Shown: positions 16,433-26,068, numbered from the stretch's first letter. The stretch: DNA of 64,000 bases from Nitrosarchaeum sp. (GCA_025699025.1 JAILWJ010000002.1:62001-126000); one strand, 5' to 3'. The notes: generated by a model not told the origin, from the sequence alone. Numbers and translations: made by a program.

Positions 16433-16636
16433 TGAATCTTTTTTTTCTTTAGATAAATGTTCTAGTATTGCTCTTACTTCTACACTTAAATCATGAGGAT
16501 TTTTTACCATATCTAATTTCTCGGGAATTTTCTTTTTTAGATCCTCATCTTCTAATTCTACTCTTCTCCTCTGAACACAATCAAGATGATCTTGATCTGT
16601 TGCAGAGATTCTATTACAAATATTACAAATTTTCAT
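16427..16636 (-). CDS. Small CxxC protein, function unknown
   Basis: A 69-residue protein with an N-terminal CNIC pair and a third Cys in the segment DHLDCVQRRRVEL, resembling one half of a zinc ribbon. The rest is a charged helix (LEDEDLKKKIPEKLDMVK, then LSVEVRAILEHLSKEKK). The family is not recognised. It overlaps the 3' end of the convergent flavoprotein gene by 6 bp. Confidence 0.7.
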   Translation of the reverse strand: MKICNICNRISATDQDHLDCVQRRRVELEDEDLKKKIPEKLDMVKNPHDLSVEVRAILEHLSKEKKDSS

Positions 16637-16692
16637 AATTATACAAATACAATCCGACGATTTAATAATTTCATTTAATGTCTTTTATTTAC

Positions 16693-16766
16693 GGGATCGT
16701 GGTCTAGCTTGGTATGATACTTGCCTGGGGGGCAAGTGGTCGCAGGTTCAAATCCTGCCGGTCCCA
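16693..16766 (+). tRNA. tRNA-Pro (GGG)
   Basis: A 74-nt cloverleaf. The acceptor GGGATCG pairs with CGGTCCC (one T-G pair). The anticodon stem CTTGC/GCAAG encloses CTGGGGG, giving anticodon GGG. The T-arm is GCAGG-TTCAAAT-CCTGC. The discriminator is A and CCA is not encoded. There is no intron. The discriminator is directly followed by the stop codon of the convergent kinase gene. Confidence 0.95.
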
Positions 16767-17528
16767 TTACAATTTTAGTGTAGATAAAATCTTTTCAAAA
16801 TTTTGTCTTGATTGCTCCCGCTTGTATGCTCTTAAAATTTCTATGATATTTTCCTTTGATGGTAGTTTGTATATTCTTTGAACATCTTTGGCTATACCAG
16901 AGCCAATGAAGATTGCCTGTGTAACAGAAGTCACATTTGACACCTTTCTTTTTGTACTAGAACTTTCAAAATCTATTAGAGTTGATTTTGATTTTCCAAC
17001 AATTACGTGTTTGGTAATACTACTCAATTCCCCGTGATCAAATCCTATCTGATCTAATCTATAACAATCTTCTAAAACCATTCTTATGATGTGTTTTAAT
17101 TTTTTAACACTTCCCTTTCCACCAATATTTTTTATCCAACTCCCTATTTTTTCCCCTTCTAAAAATTCCATGATTAGAAAGTTTTTACTCACACCAAATA
17201 ATTGTGGTCCAACATTAACTGAATTTACAATTTTTAGAAGTTTTGCTTCATTTTTCATTTCTTTTCTTTGAGAATCCATTCTTCTTATTTTCACTGCAAT
17301 CTCTTTGTTACCTTTCTTTGCAAGAACGACAACTCCCACATACCCCTTACCAAGTATACCCAGTTTTCCAATAGTTGTCGGTCCTGAAAAAGATACTGAT
17401 CTGATTTTTAATTTTTCTAATTCTAAAATTCGTGATTTAATCTGAGTTCTGCTTGCTTCAGGGTATCCAATAATCTTAGAATACGGTTCTTCGTCAAACT
17501 TTTTGATTGAAACAAAAGATCTTTTCAT
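16767..17528 (-). CDS. Predicted Ser/Thr protein kinase (RIO-like, COG2112 type)
   Basis: A 253-residue kinase-fold protein. The glycine loop GILGKGYVGVVVLA is at about residues 57-70 and the ATP lysine in IAVKIRR at about 80. A hinge LIMEFLEGEKIG is at about 117. The catalytic loop reads FDHGELSSITKHVIV (HGEL instead of HxD), and the metal motif IDFESS replaces DFG. This pattern is close to the archaeal predicted kinase group and to RIO kinases. The start overlaps cca by 35 bp, so it is translationally coupled to tRNA end-processing. The substrate is unknown. Confidence 0.8.
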   Translation of the reverse strand: MKRSFVSIKKFDEEPYSKIIGYPEASRTQIKSRILELEKLKIRSVSFSGPTTIGKLGILGKGYVGVVVLAKKGNKEIAVKIRRMDSQRKEMKNEAKLLKIVNSVNVGPQLFGVSKNFLIMEFLEGEKIGSWIKNIGGKGSVKKLKHIIRMVLEDCYRLDQIGFDHGELSSITKHVIVGKSKSTLIDFESSSTKRKVSNVTSVTQAIFIGSGIAKDVQRIYKLPSKENIIEILRAYKREQSRQNFEKILSTLKL

Positions 17529-18831
17529 TAGTCATTACCAAATCTGAAGCAGCCTCTTTAATTGATTTCTTCAAAGTTTTACTACCCAGAAAAACTTTGA
17601 ATCCTTTTTTTAGATCAGATTGTAATCCTTTTGGGATACCAGTTTGTAAATTATTTTTCAAAAAGTCGTTGATGTATTTTACTGCGTCATTCCATTTTCT
17701 TTCTTCCAGTGATACAATTTTTGAATTATTATCAATCCACATTAATTTTGTCTTTGTAATGTTTTTTCTAATAAAACTCTTTGATCCATCTTCTCTAAAA
17801 ACTTCTGGTCCTCTTTTTGCATATTTACGTGGGATTGTTGAAGATTCTAACAAAAAGAAAAGATATGCTTCTCTTTTCTCATCAGTATAGGACATATTAC
17901 GCAGTACATTAAATCCTCCTAAATCTAGTTGGGTCGTCAAAGACGCGTTTGCCCTCTTAATCTGTCCCCATATTATATCGGGACTTCTTGCCTTAAAATC
18001 AAATTTTATTACAAGTACATTTTCCCAATTTTTGGATAATTTTCTTTTTGATGCACTAAAAAATTGCTTGCTAGGATTGTCCCTAAACGCTCTACACGAA
18101 AGAACAAACCTTCCTATGTTTTCATTGGACATTGCAGCTGCTAAATTTCTATTACTGTCTATTGGATCTATGATGACTATACTAGTATCAAACTTCTTTG
18201 TTGTTTTTCCAATTACTTGTTTTTCATTTATTTTAGAAATTGATTTTATCACGTTTTCAAATGTACCAAAATTCAGAACCAAAACCTCTGAAACATATCC
18301 GCTAAATCCTTGACGTGCAATTTCTGCTCCATAAATTCCAATAGATTTTAAAAATATCTTTAGGAGTCTTACTTCATCTTTCATTTGAGAAGAAAGTGCA
18401 TTCTGCATGAATCTTGTATGAAATGGAGATCTATCGGCCGCACTCCTCCATTGTCCAGATTCAACATCAAAACAAGGTACAACATTAATCCTCATTCCTT
18501 GAATTCGTGCTTCAACATACGGGTGTTCTGAGTATCTAATGTATGGTTTGAATTTCTTCATAGAAGAAAAACCTATTTCTTTTGAGATCTCTTCAAATCT
18601 TTTATCAGATGTTGATTTTTTAAATTTTATAAAAACATCAATGTCGGCCCCTTTTGATAGCCAAGTCCCCTTTGCATAAGAACCACCAAATTCAACTCCT
18701 ACTATTTCAGGAAATTTCTTGACTTCATTTTGAATTAAATCAAATGCTAAATCTGCAACTTTCTTTATTGAAACAATTTCATTCCTAGATGGAACTATCG
18801 ATTTTTTTGCAGCCAGAATTACCTTTTTCAT
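17494..18831 (-). CDS. cca: CCA-adding tRNA nucleotidyltransferase (class I)
   Basis: A 445-residue archaeal class I CCA enzyme. It builds or repairs the 3' CCA of tRNAs, which is needed here because the tRNA genes in this window do not encode CCA. The nucleotidyltransferase motif GGSYAKGTWLSKGADIDVFI is at about residues 48-67, with the two catalytic Asp in DID. A third acidic region lies near RINVVPCFDVESG. ADRSPFHTRFM is the conserved family segment. It sits between thpR (1 bp upstream) and the kinase gene (overlapping). Confidence 0.96.
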   Translation of the reverse strand: MKKVILAAKKSIVPSRNEIVSIKKVADLAFDLIQNEVKKFPEIVGVEFGGSYAKGTWLSKGADIDVFIKFKKSTSDKRFEEISKEIGFSSMKKFKPYIRYSEHPYVEARIQGMRINVVPCFDVESGQWRSAADRSPFHTRFMQNALSSQMKDEVRLLKIFLKSIGIYGAEIARQGFSGYVSEVLVLNFGTFENVIKSISKINEKQVIGKTTKKFDTSIVIIDPIDSNRNLAAAMSNENIGRFVLSCRAFRDNPSKQFFSASKRKLSKNWENVLVIKFDFKARSPDIIWGQIKRANASLTTQLDLGGFNVLRNMSYTDEKREAYLFFLLESSTIPRKYAKRGPEVFREDGSKSFIRKNITKTKLMWIDNNSKIVSLEERKWNDAVKYINDFLKNNLQTGIPKGLQSDLKKGFKVFLGSKTLKKSIKEAASDLVMTNEKIFCFNQKV

Positions 18832-19371
18832 CTAACTTCCTCTAATCTCTATCAAGTTGGAATAGATTGGTCCATTTGGTGTAAGAACGCTTTGTTTAAA
18901 CTTGAAATTAGTAATTTTTTGAGATCCAAACTCAAAAGATTCATACATTTGCAACTTCTTTGTAATATCTTCAATCTTATTTTTAATTCTAAATACTGTG
19001 ATATGAGGTTTGAATGGCTTATCACTTCTAAAACCGAGTGGAGTTAAAGCATTTTCTACTTTTTTTGCTAAATCAATCAATGCATTACCGCCTTTTTCGT
19101 CTACTCCAATCCATATGATTCTTGGAAATTTACTTTCAGGAAAAACACCAATTCCTCTAAAATTTATAGTAAAATTTGAAAATTCAATTTTTTTTAATAA
19201 TTCACACACCTCTTCAGACATTTCTTTTGAAACCTCTCCTAAAAATTGGATCGTAAAATGAAGATTTTGGGATTCTACACGCTTTGCATCAATGTTTAAC
19301 TCTAATTGAAAATTTGAAATTTTCTGAACTACTTGTTCGTCAGAAATTTCAACTGCTACAAAAGTCCTCAT
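18832..19371 (-). CDS. thpR: RNA 2',3'-cyclic phosphodiesterase (2'-5' RNA ligase family)
   Basis: A 2H phosphoesterase of about 179 residues. Both catalytic HxTx motifs are present: HFTIQFLG (about residue 42) and HITVFRIK (about 125). It acts on RNA 2',3'-cyclic ends and in some species ligates tRNA halves through 2'-5' bonds in vitro. An in-frame codon at 19428 exists, but MRTFVAVEIS at 19371 is the conserved N-terminus, and the longer start would run across the divergent gene's promoter. It is followed directly by cca, a neighbourhood known in several archaea. Confidence 0.9.
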   Translation of the reverse strand: MRTFVAVEISDEQVVQKISNFQLELNIDAKRVESQNLHFTIQFLGEVSKEMSEEVCELLKKIEFSNFTINFRGIGVFPESKFPRIIWIGVDEKGGNALIDLAKKVENALTPLGFRSDKPFKPHITVFRIKNKIEDITKKLQMYESFEFGSQKITNFKFKQSVLTPNGPIYSNLIEIRGS

Positions 19372-19443
19372 TACAAGATTTCTCTTAACATCTCTATAAT
19401 AATTTCCGGTACCTTCATAGACAAGCAATTTTTTGTTTTATTA

Positions 19444-19992
19444 TTGACAAAACTTATTGTCTGTCTAACTGGAATGCCAGGCGCTGGCAAATCTACCATA
19501 GCTGAAGGTCTAAAAACGAAAGGCTATGATGCTATCAATATGGGTAATGTTGTCAGAGCAGAAGCTAAGAAGAGAAATTTAGAACCCACGAGTATAAACC
19601 TTGGAAAACTGATGATTGAACTACGAGAAAAAAATGGACCTGGTGCGATAGCACATTTAGTAATTCCTGAGATTGAAAATTCTAAATCAAACGTAGTAAT
19701 CATTGATGGTGTGAGATCTAACGCCGAAATCGACGTATTGAAAAAATATGGAACTGTAAAATTATTAGCAATTCATGCATCCACCGATAGGAGATTTGAA
19801 TTCTTGCAACAAAGAGGTAGATCTGATGATCCTAAAACAAAAGAAAATTTTGAGGAACGAGATACTAGAGAATTAGGAGTCGGAATTAGTAATTCCATTG
19901 CACTGTCTGATGATGCTATTACAAATAATAACAAAACAAAAGAAGAACTAATTGAAGCTACTTTTCGAAAAATTCAAAGCTGGCTTGAATGA
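19444..19992 (+). CDS. UPF0200-type nucleoside kinase-like ATPase
   Basis: A P-loop protein of 182 residues with Walker A GMPGAGKST at about residues 10-18. IDGVRSNAEID is at about 97-107 and an LQQRGRSDDPKT lid-like segment at about 132. It resembles adenylate/dephospho-CoA kinases, but archaeal dephospho-CoA kinase is a different family, so the substrate is open. The frame is open back to 19333, yet the conserved region starts at LTKLIVCLTG. TTG 19444 is the best start. The next gene overlaps its stop by 4 bp. Confidence 0.8.
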   Translation: MTKLIVCLTGMPGAGKSTIAEGLKTKGYDAINMGNVVRAEAKKRNLEPTSINLGKLMIELREKNGPGAIAHLVIPEIENSKSNVVIIDGVRSNAEIDVLKKYGTVKLLAIHASTDRRFEFLQQRGRSDDPKTKENFEERDTRELGVGISNSIALSDDAITNNNKTKEELIEATFRKIQSWLE

Positions 19993-20393
19993 ATTTTTCT
20001 AATTATAATTGTAATATTGAGATTCTCTCTTCGATAAACCCATCTGAGAATCCTGCCAAAATAGAAAAAGCAATTTTAAACATTTTGCCTGACAGTAATA
20101 TTACAATAGATAAATTTTCTATAAAAGCAAAATCAAAAAACTTTCATTCTATGGAAAAAATTTATGAATCAATTCATTCTGCAAAATCCCAGAAAGCACT
20201 TCAACGTCAATTAGAGAAACACATGGATGAAGATTCCACATGGTTTTATCTCAACAAACAAGCAGCATTTGTTGAAAAAGTTGTGCTTTGTGAGAATGCA
20301 GAAGAGTCTCCTCTAGGACCATTAAAAATCATTATTTCTTCTTCTGACATTAATAGAATAATTGACTCGCTTGTCGGGACACTGAGAAACTAG
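19989..20393 (+). CDS. RNA-binding protein, COG1325 type
   Basis: A 134-residue protein of the archaeal predicted exosome-associated family related to the ribosomal L5 fold. It has an alpha/beta N-terminus with NPSENPAKIEKAILNILPD. A middle segment SQKALQRQLEKHMDEDSTWF precedes the conserved LNKQAAFVEKVVLCENAEES, then GPLKIIIS. The ATG overlaps the stop of the UPF0200 gene by 4 bp. The same two genes lie side by side in other archaea, which suggests a shared RNA-related task, but none is proven. Confidence 0.75.
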   Translation: MNFSNYNCNIEILSSINPSENPAKIEKAILNILPDSNITIDKFSIKAKSKNFHSMEKIYESIHSAKSQKALQRQLEKHMDEDSTWFYLNKQAAFVEKVVLCENAEESPLGPLKIIISSSDINRIIDSLVGTLRN

Positions 20394-20466
20394 CTAATAA
20401 AATTAAATCATAACTTGTCATTTTTTTTAGTACTATTCTAAAAAACAATTTTGAGATTCTTAGTAA

Positions 20467-20817
20467 ATGTTAATTAAATTAGGCATAGTAGGAGCTATCC
20501 TTCTTGTAGGTGGATTAATTTTTTCATCAGAAATTGACATATTATTTCCAAGCAATTCAATTTCCATTGCTGAATCACTAAAACATGATATTGGTGATAT
20601 TGGAGTAAAAACCTCAGAATCTGTAGAAAAAACATTGGATATATCAATTGATAAAGTTGTAGGAAAAACTAGTGATCAGATTAATGATGGAATTAGTACC
20701 GCAAAAGAATCCTCAAAAGATTTATCCACTGAATTAACTACAATTAATCCAATCAAAACAATAAATGATTTTTTTAAAATTAATCCAGAAAAGTCAGATG
20801 ATACTTCAGAAAAATAA
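20467..20817 (+). CDS. Membrane-anchored helical protein, function unknown
   Basis: A 116-residue protein. One N-terminal hydrophobic helix (residues ~2-20, IKLGIVGAILLVGGLIFSS) is a signal anchor. The rest is amphipathic and Ser/Thr/Asp/Lys-rich, with repeated heptad-like units (TSESVEKTLDISIDKVVG, then TSDQINDGISTAKESSKDLS). This resembles the repetitive helices of LEA or apolipoprotein-like proteins. No family is assigned. It converges with the sirtuin gene, 8 bp away. Confidence 0.7.
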   Translation: MLIKLGIVGAILLVGGLIFSSEIDILFPSNSISIAESLKHDIGDIGVKTSESVEKTLDISIDKVVGKTSDQINDGISTAKESSKDLSTELTTINPIKTINDFFKINPEKSDDTSEK

Positions 20818-20825
20818 AACAATTA

Positions 20826-21545
20826 TCAATTTCTAAAAATTGAAACAAATTCTGATAAAGACACAGCACTAGATTTTCTTAATGAGTAATCCATATCTAA
20901 TGACATCACTGTTTTTTCAGGATTTACCTCGATTAACATTGCGTTGTTTTGTTTTGCATATATTGGTAAAGTATTTGCCGGAGAAACAACCAGTGATGTT
21001 CCTACAATAATCATTACATCGCAGTGACTTGCATGAATTATTGCATGTTTCCAAATGTCTTGATCCAATGATTCGCCAAACCAAACTACATCCGGCCTTA
21101 AGATATTACCGCATTTACAAATTGGTGGAACATCGTTTAACTCATTTTTTATCTCTTCTTTAAAATTACATACAGTGCATTTTATCCTAATTATACTTCC
21201 ATGTAATTCAAGTACATTCAGACTTCCTGCTCTTTGATGAAGACCATCAATATTTTGAGTTAATACTACAACATCAACATATTTTTCAAGTTCTGCTATT
21301 GCATAATGCCCAGGATTAGGTTTGGCTGTAAATATTTCCTTTCTTCTTTCATTATACCACTCCCAAACTAACTGAGGATTTTCATAAAACGCATTAATCG
21401 TAGCCAATTGCATTACATTATATTTTCTCCATAACCCGTCTTTTCCTCTAAAAGTTGGAATACCACTTTCTTGAGATATGCCTGCACCAGTCACAAAAAC
21501 AATCTTTTTAGAATTTTTAATTTTTTGAGCAACTTCTTTGAACAT
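20826..21545 (-). CDS. NAD-dependent protein deacylase (sirtuin)
   Basis: A 239-residue Sir2 enzyme that removes acyl groups from lysines using NAD. It has GAGISQESGIPTFRG (about residues 20-34), QNIDGLHQRAG (about 97-107), the catalytic His in LHGS, a four-Cys zinc site (CTVC, then CKCG), and GTSLVVSPA near the C-terminus. The deacetylase-type FRG is followed by KDGLWRKY. In archaea its classical substrate is Alba. It is the last gene of the rnz-trm-prs strand, 4 bp after rnz. Confidence 0.95.
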   Translation of the reverse strand: MFKEVAQKIKNSKKIVFVTGAGISQESGIPTFRGKDGLWRKYNVMQLATINAFYENPQLVWEWYNERRKEIFTAKPNPGHYAIAELEKYVDVVVLTQNIDGLHQRAGSLNVLELHGSIIRIKCTVCNFKEEIKNELNDVPPICKCGNILRPDVVWFGESLDQDIWKHAIIHASHCDVMIIVGTSLVVSPANTLPIYAKQNNAMLIEVNPEKTVMSLDMDYSLRKSSAVSLSEFVSIFRN

Positions 21546-21549
21546 TGCT

Positions 21550-22449
21550 CTATTTTATTTCAACTTCTAAAAGATCTTTTGCAGTGATGACTGAATTATG
21601 AATTGCTCTTGCTTCATCAAAATGCCGAATTTCATCTTTGTATCTTGCTGAAAAATGTGTTAAAATCAAATTTTTTACATTTGCATTTTTACTTAGTATT
21701 GCAGCTTGTTTTGCAGTAGAATGACATGTATCTTTTGCTTTATCACTAACCTCATCAAGAAAAGTAGAATCAAACACTAAATAATCACAATTAGCAAAAA
21801 ATTTCTCCAATTCTTTAGTTGGTGTAGTGTCTCCTGATATGCCTATTCTTTTGCCTTGCCTTTTCTCTCCTAATACTTGTTCAGGAGAAAAAACTTTACC
21901 CTGAATTTGTATTGTATTTCCACTTTGAAGTTCCTTCCACAAATGTCCTTCAGGAATCCCTAACGCTTTTGCTTTTTCAAGATTAAATTTACCCGGTTTA
22001 TCTTTTTCTTCAAAAAGATAGGAATATGCAATAATGGAGTGATTGGCTTTACAAGCAGAAACTGAATAGCTTTTTGAATCAAACACCAGTCCTTCCTTTA
22101 CTACAGATATCATTACTGGAAATGATAAACCAAAATTCAATACTTTGATATTTGCACCAATAAATTCCTCAATTCCACTAGGACCGTAAATTTCTAAAGG
22201 CTCAGTTCGATGTTGCATCGTCATTGTCTGCAGTAAACCCAAAATCCCAATACAATGATCACCATGAAGATGTGTGACAAAAATCTTCATTTTTTTATTC
22301 CATCCTAAACCTGACTTTAGGTATGCAATTTGTGCTGATTCTCCAGCATCAAACATCAAGATTTCCCCTTCTCTTTCAAGGCAAACACATGACAGTCCTC
22401 TAAATTCAGTTGGTTGTGCTGCTGATGTTCCCAAAAATACTAGTTTCAT
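21550..22449 (-). CDS. rnz: Ribonuclease Z (tRNA 3'-endonuclease)
   Basis: A 299-residue metallo-beta-lactamase-fold nuclease that cuts the 3' trailer from tRNA precursors. The zinc motif [15 protein letters not shown] is at about residues 58-72. ISGDTTPT and FDSTFLDE carry further ligands, and the C-terminal LTHFSARY motif is typical of short-form RNase Z. The start codon overlaps the preceding methyltransferase stop by 4 bp. Together with cca, thpR and the methyltransferase it makes this part of the window rich in tRNA-maturation genes. Confidence 0.95.
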   Translation of the reverse strand: MKLVFLGTSAAQPTEFRGLSCVCLEREGEILMFDAGESAQIAYLKSGLGWNKKMKIFVTHLHGDHCIGILGLLQTMTMQHRTEPLEIYGPSGIEEFIGANIKVLNFGLSFPVMISVVKEGLVFDSKSYSVSACKANHSIIAYSYLFEEKDKPGKFNLEKAKALGIPEGHLWKELQSGNTIQIQGKVFSPEQVLGEKRQGKRIGISGDTTPTKELEKFFANCDYLVFDSTFLDEVSDKAKDTCHSTAKQAAILSKNANVKNLILTHFSARYKDEIRHFDEARAIHNSVITAKDLLEVEIK

Positions 22450-23393
22450 TTTATCAAAATTATTCTTGTCAAGCTTTTATGCCTATAGATCTCATATTTT
22501 TTCATTGGATTTAATTTTAATTTTTTCTCAAAATCCTTTTTACACATAATTGCTATTTTCTTTTTTTTAGGCAATATTGCTACAAATTTCTTTAATATCT
22601 CCTCAGGATTTTCTGAAGCTTTTGAAGCCCTTCCATACGGAAGATCAGTCACAATACCATCAAACTCTCCTACCATATTCTTTAATCCAGTAAAGTCATC
22701 TTTAACCAATTTTGATTTGTATCCATTTGCTTCCAAATTATTTTTGGATATCTGATACATTTTTTCATCAAAATCGAGACCTATTCCATGTATTCCCATT
22801 GCCTCTGCCTCAAGCAATGTTGTTCCAGTTCCACAAAACGGATCACACACAGTTTCTCCCTCTTGTAATCCTGCCAAGTTTATCATTGCTCTAGTAAGCT
22901 TCCAATCTAATTCATGAGGATGTTTTTTGACTTTTATTGGTCTAATAACTTCATTAATTTTTTTTGAAAATCCAAAGAAATTCTCATTTTCTGTAAAAAT
23001 CAAGTATACAACAATGTCAGGATTATCAAGTGATACTTTAGCTTGAGAAAATTTTGAAATCATATCGCCCATAGAACTTTCTAATTCTGGAATGTTAAAT
23101 TGCTTTGATGACAAATTAATTATTCTACATACAAAAGTTTTAGCATTTTTCAATACTTCAAAATTTTCCTCATCTAGAAATAACCCCGACATCTTTCGTA
23201 AGATCTGACCAGATATTTTAGAGAATGTAGATCGTTTAGCAATTTTCTCCCAATTTGTTTTCGATTGTACAATTACAAGATTAGAAATTATTTTTATTTT
23301 AGAAAACCTATCATATGTTTTTGCAATAGTAATTATTTCGTCAATTGCAATTTCCAAATAATCTTTAGATAAAATAAAAAAACTCTCTGGCAT
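22446..23393 (-). CDS. tRNA (guanine-N2) methyltransferase, THUMP type (Trm-G10)
   Basis: A 315-residue protein. The N-terminal ~150 residues fit a ferredoxin-like plus THUMP RNA-binding module. The C-terminal half is a SAM methyltransferase with [19 protein letters not shown] (about 183-201) and the catalytic motif TDLPYGRA (about 250), a variant of the N2-guanine (D/N)PPY motif. By family it methylates G10 of tRNA. It overlaps both neighbours (rnz by 4 bp, prs by 1 bp), so the three genes form a tight operon. Confidence 0.9.
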   Translation of the reverse strand: MPESFFILSKDYLEIAIDEIITIAKTYDRFSKIKIISNLVIVQSKTNWEKIAKRSTFSKISGQILRKMSGLFLDEENFEVLKNAKTFVCRIINLSSKQFNIPELESSMGDMISKFSQAKVSLDNPDIVVYLIFTENENFFGFSKKINEVIRPIKVKKHPHELDWKLTRAMINLAGLQEGETVCDPFCGTGTTLLEAEAMGIHGIGLDFDEKMYQISKNNLEANGYKSKLVKDDFTGLKNMVGEFDGIVTDLPYGRASKASENPEEILKKFVAILPKKKKIAIMCKKDFEKKLKLNPMKKYEIYRHKSLTRIILIK

Positions 23394-24274
23394 TATTTTA
23401 TTGCCTTTACAATAGTGTCTGAAATATCCACCACTGATGTTTTGCCTGGAATTGTATTTGTACTAATAATTTTTGTTACTCCGGATTCTTTAATTTTCTG
23501 TTCCGCATTATTTATCAAAAGCGCATGTGTACATGCAACATAAACATGATGACATCTTTGTTTTTTGAGAAATTCTGTAGCTTTGATGATGCTTCCTCCA
23601 GTACTAATCATATCATCCACCAAAATCAAATCTCTACCTCGTACTTGATCAATTTTTGATGTCTTTATCTGAACTTTGCCTGTTTTTCGATCACGATGTT
23701 TAGTTAGTGCAATGCATTCTGCACCAAATTCGGCAGCAAACTCCATTGCTCTCTTCTTTCCGCCCTGATCAGGGGAAACAATTAAAGGATTTTTTAAACT
23801 AATTCTTTTAAAGTATTGTACTAGATCTGGTATTGCAGATATGTTTTTTGATTTAATTTTAAAATGTTTTAATCCTATAAGGCTGTGAATGTCAACCACA
23901 ATTAATTTTGATGCTCCTGCACCCTTAAACAATTTTGCAATAACTTTCATAGTAACTATTTCCCCTGGTAAAAATTCTCTATCTTGCCTGGCATATCCCA
24001 TGTAAGGTATGACGACAATCACATCATTAGAATACTCTTTTGCTTTTGAGATAAGTGAAAGTGCTTGAATTAGATTTGTGTCAACTGGTGGATAAATTGA
24101 TTGAACTATGACAATTTTGTTCTTTGATATTTTTCCAGTAAGCGTTATTTTACTTTCGCCATCAGGAAATACTCTAACTTCTGATTTTACTATGGTTGCT
24201 TTTAGCTTTTTTGATAACTTCTCAGCAAGATCTTCTGATGATTTTCCTGAAATAACTGTAAACTTGCTCAACAA
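23393..24274 (-). CDS. prs: Ribose-phosphate pyrophosphokinase
   Basis: A 293-residue PRPP synthetase, making PRPP from ribose-5-phosphate and ATP for nucleotide, histidine and tryptophan synthesis. Visible motifs are FPDGESKI, YMGYARQDREF (ATP-binding flexible loop), VVDIHS, SPDQGGKKRA and the PRPP loop LVDDMISTGGSI (about 217-228). The length is that of the shorter archaeal class. It is the first gene of the strand running to the sirtuin. Confidence 0.96.
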   Translation of the reverse strand: MLSKFTVISGKSSEDLAEKLSKKLKATIVKSEVRVFPDGESKITLTGKISKNKIVIVQSIYPPVDTNLIQALSLISKAKEYSNDVIVVIPYMGYARQDREFLPGEIVTMKVIAKLFKGAGASKLIVVDIHSLIGLKHFKIKSKNISAIPDLVQYFKRISLKNPLIVSPDQGGKKRAMEFAAEFGAECIALTKHRDRKTGKVQIKTSKIDQVRGRDLILVDDMISTGGSIIKATEFLKKQRCHHVYVACTHALLINNAEQKIKESGVTKIISTNTIPGKTSVVDISDTIVKAIK

Positions 24275-24316
24275 GAAATTGTGAATGAATGGGATTCTTA
24301 AGTTTTGAGAAGAGTG

Positions 24317-26068
24317 CTACTCTTCACTATTTCCATGACCTAAATCCCCGAGACCGTATTTATCAATAACCTTGTTTCTCTGCTCGTCTAGTTTGTTGAT
24401 CTCATCATATTCACGTTTCTCATCACCTTGGTATATTGTTCTAATTGGCCATGGTATTCTAATGTCATATTTTTTAAATTCTTCATACATGATAATTCTC
24501 ATGCTTGTTTTGACTTTAAATTGTGCACCATAATCTCTAACATATACCCATAATGAAAAATCAAGTGCTGAATCATTAAATTTGTTAAATCTTACAATAG
24601 GTTGGTTAATGTCTACATGAATATCTTTATCACAACCACAACTAGGCTGATTTTTATCTAAGTATGGACATCTCTGTTGTCTAATCATGTGTTTTCCCTT
24701 CTCATCAATCACTTCTTTCATAGCACGTTTTCCTACCTTGACTAAAATTGCCGCTACTTGTCTAGGATTATTAAGATATGAAACACCCACATCTACAGCA
24801 GCAGGCACTATTTTGATTTCTTTAGAATAGTTAATTATTTGAGAATTAACTAACTGTCTTGTAGGGATTATTGCATATGATTCATTTAGCGCATTTCGAA
24901 TGAATGTAACTCTTGGAGTAATTTTATGTACGTACCCATTGTATCCAGTATCTAGTTGAACACGCTCTCCTTCTGCAAATATCTTATCTTTTCGAATTAC
25001 GATGTAAGCAAAATAACTCTGCATAGTTTCTTGTAATGCTAAACCTATTCCTATTGCTAGTCCTCCTGTGGCTGTTGCAAGTAAAATCAAATCAACTCCC
25101 CACCAATTTACTACTCCAAGTACTACTGCAACAAAAATCCCTAATGGTAATATCTGACTAATTGATTTCGGAAGATCTTTTCTTTTTCTTTGAGCATACC
25201 CCGGTGGTTTACATCCGGCAATAATTGGATCAAATCCATTAAATCGTTTTTCTTCCCTCCAAACATCAATTGGAAAAATTTCTTCTATTTCTTGTCCTGT
25301 TCTAAGCTTTTTCCCTGACTGATTATTTCCAGAAATACAATCATCATAATATTTCAAATATTTTTTTCTTTCAGACTTTTTCCATTCTTCAAATGGATCT
25401 TTAACTAATTGTTCATAACTCCCAATTGGTAGTCCTTTTGCGGTTCTAAATTCTTCAAGGATCTTTTTCCCTTCTTCTGTTTCCATATTTTTCATAAATT
25501 CTTCATCTGTCATATCCTCCGGTGTGGATTTTGGAGGAATCCATTTGTAGCATTTATGAAAAAGATCACCATTATCATCTAAAAATCCTCTTAACTCTTT
25601 CCATATCTCAAAATCCTCTTTTTCCAGATTGGATTTTTCCTTTTTTGTAAGTATTATTGGAATTAAATGAGCTATAGTATAGCCAATAACTAGAATATTT
25701 ATTGTATTGAGAATCTTTGCAAATGTCTCACTTGGAGATAAACTATTCTCTTCAGATACTAGAGAATCGTTTCCATCAAATAGAGAAAATGACTGAATAT
25801 AGAAATTTACTGATGTTATAAGCACAATACCAAAAACCGGTAAAACTATTACACGAACAAACCTTGAAAGATGGGGTCTAACATAATGAAATTTTTGATG
25901 TCTGACCCATCTTGAAAAAGTCCGATAAACAACTACTATGCCAATAATACCCACAACCAACACAGTAAATGCAATTTGAAGCGATTCTGATGAGCTAAGT
26001 AGCTGGTAAATACTCTGAAATTGATCTACTTGTCCTGAAACTGCGCTAATAATCTCCTCCTCGGCCAT
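24317..26068 (-). CDS. MscS-family mechanosensitive channel with a long insert
   Basis: A 583-residue protein, about twice the size of E. coli MscS. Two hydrophobic helices lie near residues 32-52 and 70-90 and another at about 122-142. A charged soluble stretch of about 170 residues follows (~145-310). The pore region LPLGIFVAVVLGVVNWWGVD and the helix LATATGGLAIGIGLALQETM lead into the beta-domain (GERVQLDTGYNGYVHKI). In the cytoplasmic cage a Cys cluster CPYLDKNQPSCGCDKDIH interrupts the usual fold. It likely acts as an osmotic safety valve. It is divergent from the KamA-like gene. Confidence 0.88.
   Translation of the reverse strand: MAEEEIISAVSGQVDQFQSIYQLLSSSESLQIAFTVLVVGIIGIVVVYRTFSRWVRHQKFHYVRPHLSRFVRVIVLPVFGIVLITSVNFYIQSFSLFDGNDSLVSEENSLSPSETFAKILNTINILVIGYTIAHLIPIILTKKEKSNLEKEDFEIWKELRGFLDDNGDLFHKCYKWIPPKSTPEDMTDEEFMKNMETEEGKKILEEFRTAKGLPIGSYEQLVKDPFEEWKKSERKKYLKYYDDCISGNNQSGKKLRTGQEIEEIFPIDVWREEKRFNGFDPIIAGCKPPGYAQRKRKDLPKSISQILPLGIFVAVVLGVVNWWGVDLILLATATGGLAIGIGLALQETMQSYFAYIVIRKDKIFAEGERVQLDTGYNGYVHKITPRVTFIRNALNESYAIIPTRQLVNSQIINYSKEIKIVPAAVDVGVSYLNNPRQVAAILVKVGKRAMKEVIDEKGKHMIRQQRCPYLDKNQPSCGCDKDIHVDINQPIVRFNKFNDSALDFSLWVYVRDYGAQFKVKTSMRIIMYEEFKKYDIRIPWPIRTIYQGDEKREYDEINKLDEQRNKVIDKYGLGDLGHGNSEE

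Noticed and set aside
19333-19443. Upstream extension of the UPF0200 ATPase
   Set aside because: The extra residues look random and overlap the divergent thpR start; the conserved N-terminus begins at TTG 19444.
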